From contig CAMFFG010000031.1 in the NCBI GenBank assembly GCA_945949655.1, forward strand, positions 1 to 9,188: a stretch of 9,188 nt of DNA, read 5' to 3'. Position numbers and translations under genes: made by a program. This DNA comes from an uncultured Peptococcaceae bacterium. GTDB lineage: Bacteria; Bacillota; Peptococcia; Peptococcales; Peptococcaceae. The notes under the pieces are model-generated. The model was not told where the DNA came from and ran no database searches. It saw only the letters and a list, made by a program, of their open reading frames with translations. Position 1 is the first letter of the stretch, and every line of letters starts with the position of its first letter. Positions 5,650-9,188 of this stretch are shown here, one piece after another.

Positions 5650-6489
5650 ATGTTACATATCGGTTGTCATTTGTCGGCATCAAAGGGCTACCTGGCCATG
5701 GGCAAGGATGCGCTGAAGATCCATGCCGATACATTTCAGTTTTTTACCCGCAATCCCCGGGGCGGCAAAGCCAAGGAGATCAAGGAAAATGATGTGGCTG
5801 CATTTTTACAGCTGGCGGAGGCGCATCAGTTCACCAGTATTCTGGCCCATGCGCCCTATACTATGAACGCCTGCTCTGCCGATGCCAGCGTGCGCCAGTT
5901 CAGCCGTGATATGATGGCGGATGATCTGCAGCGTATGGAATATCTGCCCGGCAATTTTTATAATTTCCATCCCGGCAGTCATGTGGGGCAGGGTATGGAT
6001 ACCGGTATCGCCCAGATCATAGAACAGCTCAATGCGGTAATGTGGCCGGAGCAGCGCACCACCATCCTGCTGGAGACCATGGCTGGCAAAGGCAGCGAGG
6101 TAGGCAGCCGCTTTGCCGAACTGCGCCGCATTATCGATGGTGTTGCTCTGCCGGAAAAAATGGGCGTGTGTCTGGATACCTGCCATGTGTACGATGCCGG
6201 TTATGACATTGTGGATCATCTGGATGATGTGCTGGCAGAATTTGATGCTGTGATCGGTCTGGAACGGTTAAAAGCCATTCACCTGAACGACAGCATGAAT
6301 CCCATGAACAGCCATAAGGACCGCCACGCAAAAATCGGACAAGGATCTCTGGGACTGGAGGCCATCTGCCGTATCATCAACCATCCGCAGCTACAGCAGG
6401 TATTTTTTATTCTGGAAACGCCGCAGGATACACTGGATGGATACGGAGAAGAAATCGCACTGCTGCGCAGTTGTTATCAGCGGGACTGA
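5650..6489 (+). CDS. nfo: Endonuclease IV (AP endonuclease)
   Basis: This 279-aa TIM-barrel metalloenzyme cuts DNA 5' to abasic sites in base-excision repair. All nine family metal ligands can be matched: H67 (LAHAPY), H107 (FHPGSH), E142 (LLETMAGKG), D176 and H179 (LDTCH), H211 (IHLND), D224 and H226 (KDRH), and E256 (ILETPQ). The N-terminal GCHLSASKG is typical. Length equals the E. coli class and nothing is missing. The start ATG has GAGGTG 6 nt upstream. It is the first gene of the rightward group; its stop is followed 11 nt later by the start of the AlkD-like gene. G+C and codon use (GGC, GCC, CTG rich) differ clearly from the leftward cluster. Confidence 0.96.
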   Translation: MLHIGCHLSASKGYLAMGKDALKIHADTFQFFTRNPRGGKAKEIKENDVAAFLQLAEAHQFTSILAHAPYTMNACSADASVRQFSRDMMADDLQRMEYLPGNFYNFHPGSHVGQGMDTGIAQIIEQLNAVMWPEQRTTILLETMAGKGSEVGSRFAELRRIIDGVALPEKMGVCLDTCHVYDAGYDIVDHLDDVLAEFDAVIGLERLKAIHLNDSMNPMNSHKDRHAKIGQGSLGLEAICRIINHPQLQQVFFILETPQDTLDGYGEEIALLRSCYQRD

Positions 6490-6490
6490 T

Positions 6491-6495
6491 GGAGG
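6491..6495 (+). promoter_or_regulatory. Ribosome binding site that decides the AlkD start
   Basis: GGAGG lies right after the nfo stop and 5 nt before ATG 6501. An earlier ATG at 6489 overlaps the nfo stop and would put GGAGG inside the coding sequence, and an upstream TTG at 6471 lies within nfo. ATG 6501 is therefore preferred. Confidence 0.75.
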
Positions 6496-6500
6496 TCTGT

Positions 6501-7190
6501 ATGGATATTTTTATGGAGATGCGCCAGGAAATTGAGCGGCTGGCGGAGAAAGATTATAAAACATTTTCTGCAAGTCTAGTGCCTGGCGTGGAGCATATGC
6601 TGGGAGTCCGGCTGCCGCAGCTGCGTCAGCTGGCCAAACAGATCGCCGGCAGTGAATGGCAGCAGTATCTGGCAGCCACGCCATATTATTTTGAAGAACT
6701 GATGCTGCAGGGCATGGTGATTGGTTCCATCAGGGTAACGCCGGAGGAACGGCTACGCTATATGGCTGATTTTGTGCCCCGCATCAACAGCTGGTCGGTG
6801 TGTGACAGTTTCTGCAGCGGGTTAAAGTTTACCAGCAAACATCAGAAGCTGGTATGGGAATTCCTGCAGCCGTACCTGCAAAGTGGACAGGAATACCAGA
6901 TACGCTTTGCCATCATTATGATGATGGATTATTATCTTACCGAGGATTATATTGATACAGTGCTGCAGCTGCTGGATGGTGTGCAGCATGATGGTTACTA
7001 TGTCAAGATGGCCGTGGCCTGGGCGCTGGCTACGGCTCTGGCCAAACAGCCGGAGCCAACCTGGCAGTATTTTCAGCAGCATCATCTGAATGCCGATACC
7101 TGGAAGAAAACCATCCAGAAATGTGTGGAATCCCGCCGGATTCCGGAGGAACAGAAAGCTGCGCTGCGACAGATGCGGGCGATGCGATAA
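6501..7190 (+). CDS. AlkD-family DNA alkylation repair glycosylase
   Basis: This 229-aa all-helical HEAT-like repeat protein belongs to the DNA alkylation repair (AlkC/AlkD) superfamily, which excises alkylated bases such as 3-methyladenine and 7-methylguanine. The residues I recall as functional in Bacillus AlkD (W109, D113, R148, W187) have counterparts at matching spacing: W98 and D102 in INSWSVCD, R135 in YQIRFAI, and W174 in VAWALA. Activity is therefore plausible. The start at 6501 is chosen for the GGAGG 5 nt upstream. It follows nfo by 11 nt, so translation is probably coupled. Its product (an abasic site) is the substrate of Nfo. Some relatives have other DNA-binding roles, so exact lesion specificity is open. 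Confidence 0.88.
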   Translation: MDIFMEMRQEIERLAEKDYKTFSASLVPGVEHMLGVRLPQLRQLAKQIAGSEWQQYLAATPYYFEELMLQGMVIGSIRVTPEERLRYMADFVPRINSWSVCDSFCSGLKFTSKHQKLVWEFLQPYLQSGQEYQIRFAIIMMMDYYLTEDYIDTVLQLLDGVQHDGYYVKMAVAWALATALAKQPEPTWQYFQQHHLNADTWKKTIQKCVESRRIPEEQKAALRQMRAMR

Positions 7191-7248
7191 ATTTTTAGCT
7201 TGCAATAGTAAAAGTATGTAATGTATTCACAGAAACGAGGTGCATCCG

Positions 7249-7929
7249 ATGCTGGATCTGGTTCTGGCAGTGATATTTCTTGTGGTGGCCATCACTGGAT
7301 TTCGTAAAGGCTTTCTGAAAAGTCTGATCGGCCTGTTTGGCAATTTCCTGGCTCTGGCGGGCAGCTATGTGCTGGCAGCGCCGGTAACACAGTGGCTGAA
7401 TCAGCAGTTTGGGATAGCGGAGCTGTTAGCTGGGCCTATTGGACGGCTGCTGCCCATGCCTGAATCCTTTTCAACGGTAATGGCCAGTTTTATCGGGTTG
7501 GGGCAACTGTATAGCTATCTGGATCAGTCCATTCTGCCTGCTTCCCTGCGGGAGAACATTATAATGGCCGTGCAGGAGCAGATCAACGCAGTGGGAGTGG
7601 GCGTATATGCCACTATGGCGGATATCATTGCCACCACAGTAGCCATGTCTATTTTAAAAGGGCTTGTGTTTATTGCCCTCTGGGCACTGCTCTGTGTGGC
7701 GCTGTTTCTGGTCAGCCATGTGCTGGCCGGTGTGGTGCATCTGGTGCCGGTGGTAGGGCTGGTAGACCGGCTGGGCGGCATGCTGGTATCGCTATTGTTG
7801 GCGGCTATTACGCTATTGATCCTGTATAAAGGAATCAGCGTGCTGGGTCTGATGGAAGGCTCGCTGTTTGCTGAGTCACAGGTGCTGCATTTCTGCAGTC
7901 AGTTTTTAAATGCTGATGTAGCTGCCTAA
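7249..7929 (+). CDS. CvpA-family integral membrane protein
   Basis: This is a 226-aa hydrophobic protein with about four membrane segments, near residues 1-17, 24-44, 131-158 and 176-198, and a more polar stretch at about 60-130. The GFRKGF motif at 17-22 and the RLGG near 174-177 are characteristic of CvpA, a poorly understood family first linked to colicin V export and more generally to envelope functions. GTG at 7240 would add three residues, but GAGG (7237-7240) is 8 nt before ATG 7249, which I take as the start. It follows the AlkD gene by 58 nt with no terminator between them. A weak TTGCAA-N18-TATTCA promoter could lie in that gap. No specific function can be read from the sequence. 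Confidence 0.8.
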   Translation: MLDLVLAVIFLVVAITGFRKGFLKSLIGLFGNFLALAGSYVLAAPVTQWLNQQFGIAELLAGPIGRLLPMPESFSTVMASFIGLGQLYSYLDQSILPASLRENIIMAVQEQINAVGVGVYATMADIIATTVAMSILKGLVFIALWALLCVALFLVSHVLAGVVHLVPVVGLVDRLGGMLVSLLLAAITLLILYKGISVLGLMEGSLFAESQVLHFCSQFLNADVAA

Positions 7930-7982
7930 AGGACAGCATGCGTATCAATTTGTAATTTTCAAAAAGACCAGGAGGGAGTTTC

Positions 7983-8951
7983 ATGCCTGATTATCAGGAC
8001 TATGCGCCCTGGCTTGAGGCGCGTTATGGACAGCGGGTGTATAAAGTACCGCTGAATATTCCTGACGGTACCTGTCCTAATCGGGATGGCACCGTGGGGA
8101 CTGGCGGCTGTATCTTCTGCGAATCATCAGGTTCCGGTTTTCAATGCCTGCCGGATACCATGAGCATTCGGGAACAATGGGCGGAGAATAAGGCGTTTTA
8201 TGAAAAACGGTTTCATGCCCATAAATTTATCAGCTATCTGCAGACCTACACCAACACCTATATGCCGCTGGAGCAGTTTAAAGAAGTGGTGCTGGCTGCT
8301 ACGGAAGATGCCGATCTGGTTGGCGTAGCGATTTCCACCCGACCGGATTGTATTAATGATGATTATCTGGAATTTCTGGCAGAACTGAAAAACAGCAGGA
8401 ATTTAGACGTGGACATTGAATTAGGATTACAGACGGTGAATTACCATAATCTGGTTGAAATCAATCGGGGACATACACTGGCTGAATATATTGATGCGGT
8501 ACTGCGGATCAAGCGGTACGGTTTAAGCACGACAGCGCACGTGATTCTCAATCTGCCTGGCGATACAGAGCTGGACGTGATTGAGACGGCTAAGATCATT
8601 TCCACCCTGGGCGTGGATTTTGTCAAGCTGCATTCGCTGTATGTGGTGGGCGGTACAGAGTTAGGCCGTCGATATGAGGCTGGAGCGTTCACCATGATCT
8701 CGTTGCAGGAGTATGTGCAGCGCGTGGTAACGTTTCTGGAATATCTGGACCCGGAGATTGTCATCCAGAGACTGGTGGGAAAAGGTCCACAGGATAATCT
8801 GCTGTTCTGTAACTGGGACACAAGCTGGTGGAAGATCAAAGATGCCATCGATGCAGAATTTATTGCACGCAATTCAAAACAGGGAAGCAAATTTGATTAT
8901 CTGAATGGAAAAGCAATCAGGTTGAAACAAGAAAAAGCAGCGCAGCTGTAA
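7983..8951 (+). CDS. YhcC-type (TIGR01212) radical SAM protein
   Basis: This 322-aa radical SAM protein has the family's unusual cluster motif C31-x11-C43-x2-C46 (CPNRDG then GGCIFC), shared in style with Elp3-like proteins. Further family motifs follow: YTNTYMP near 89-95, STRPDC (118-123), ELGLQT (146-151), HVILNLPGD (186-194) and KLHSLYVVGGT (215-225). These fit TIGR01212/YhcC proteins, whose reaction is not established; RNA or cofactor modification is often suspected. AGGAGG (7970-7975) is 7 nt before the ATG, a strong start. It follows the CvpA gene by 53 nt with no terminator, so probably the same transcript. Full length, no missing motif. Confidence 0.88.
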   Translation: MPDYQDYAPWLEARYGQRVYKVPLNIPDGTCPNRDGTVGTGGCIFCESSGSGFQCLPDTMSIREQWAENKAFYEKRFHAHKFISYLQTYTNTYMPLEQFKEVVLAATEDADLVGVAISTRPDCINDDYLEFLAELKNSRNLDVDIELGLQTVNYHNLVEINRGHTLAEYIDAVLRIKRYGLSTTAHVILNLPGDTELDVIETAKIISTLGVDFVKLHSLYVVGGTELGRRYEAGAFTMISLQEYVQRVVTFLEYLDPEIVIQRLVGKGPQDNLLFCNWDTSWWKIKDAIDAEFIARNSKQGSKFDYLNGKAIRLKQEKAAQL

Positions 8952-8953
8952 GC

Positions 8954-8983
8954 GGTTTTGCCGGCTGTGCCGCAGCAAAAGCC
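8954..8983. other. Hairpin after the YhcC gene without a T run
   Basis: TTTTGC (8956-8961) pairs with GCAAAA (8975-8980), and CGGC (8962-8965) with GCCG (8969-8972) around TGT, with a 2-nt bulge. It starts right after the stop codon. No T run follows, so it would at most be a weak or factor-assisted terminator, or protect the 3' end. Confidence 0.35.
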
Positions 8984-9022
8984 TGAGATGCCGCCGTTAT
9001 AGTTTATATATGGGGTGGTTTT

Positions 9023-9188
9023 ATGGTTCCATTTAGAAGCAAAAAGTATCAGCGTCAGCAGAAGCTGCAAAGTCAGACCGATATCGCGCAGGTGGCCAGT
9101 CAGTGGATTATGCGCCGCGATCAGCTGCCGGAATACCGGTTTGCCATTGAGCTGATGAGTCAGACCGATCGGGAAGAAATGTTCTGGC
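9023..9188 (+). CDS. Hypothetical protein, 3' end outside the window
   Basis: The frame is open for 55 codons from ATG 9023 to the window edge. A GGGGTGG stretch (9012-9018) about 4 nt upstream may serve as ribosome site. An ATG at 9010 in another frame stops after 8 codons. The N-terminus is basic and Gln-rich (MVPFRSKKYQRQQK), then becomes amphipathic (IAQVASQWIMRRDQLPEYRF). There is no signal peptide or membrane segment in the visible part. I do not recognise the family. Same-strand position 71 bp after the YhcC gene suggests it may belong to the same operon. Confidence 0.6.
   Translation, partial: MVPFRSKKYQRQQKLQSQTDIAQVASQWIMRRDQLPEYRFAIELMSQTDREEMFW

Noticed and set aside
5806..6219. 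137-codon minus-strand ORF opposite nfo
   Set aside because: It lies wholly inside nfo, whose nine metal ligands show that the plus frame is the real one.

Overview
The window looks like chromosome from an anaerobic, fermentative Firmicutes-type bacterium. Evidence: consensus sigma-A promoters, strong GGAGG-type ribosome sites, CCA encoded in the tRNA genes, and an oxygen-sensitive glycyl-radical enzyme. The C-rich, CTG/GCC-rich codon use of the right-hand genes would suit Negativicutes, but that is only a guess.

Layout. 1-134: the 3' part of a tRNA-Asn and a complete tRNA-Trp (+), closed by an intrinsic terminator. 135-303: a gap holding that terminator, a possible small transcript, and a bidirectional terminator shared with the operon that follows. 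304-5084 (-): a three-gene glycyl-radical cluster read right to left. It has a C-S-cleaving glycyl radical enzyme best matched to isethionate sulfite-lyase (islA), its radical SAM activase (islB), and an iron-containing alcohol dehydrogenase. 5085-5649: a 565-bp divergent intergenic region rich in inverted repeats, with the islA promoter. 5650-8951 (+): nfo (endonuclease IV), an AlkD-type DNA glycosylase, a CvpA-family membrane protein and a YhcC-type radical SAM protein, closely spaced and probably co-transcribed. 9023-9188: the start of an unrecognised gene that runs off the window.

How the genes work together. IslB should install the glycyl radical on Gly809 of IslA, which would then split isethionate (2-hydroxyethanesulfonate) into acetaldehyde and sulfite. 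The dehydrogenase could act upstream (sulfoacetaldehyde to isethionate, as SarD does) or downstream (acetaldehyde to ethanol); the sequence does not decide. A perfect hairpin terminator followed by a consensus promoter lies between islA and islB, so the abundant lyase and the scarce activase/dehydrogenase are probably made at different levels. No sulfite reductase, taurine aminotransferase, sulfonate transporter or regulator lies in the window.

On the right, AlkD (removes alkylated bases, leaving abasic sites) and Nfo (cuts abasic sites) form a logical base-excision-repair pair. G+C changes sharply between the two halves, near 5.64 kb.
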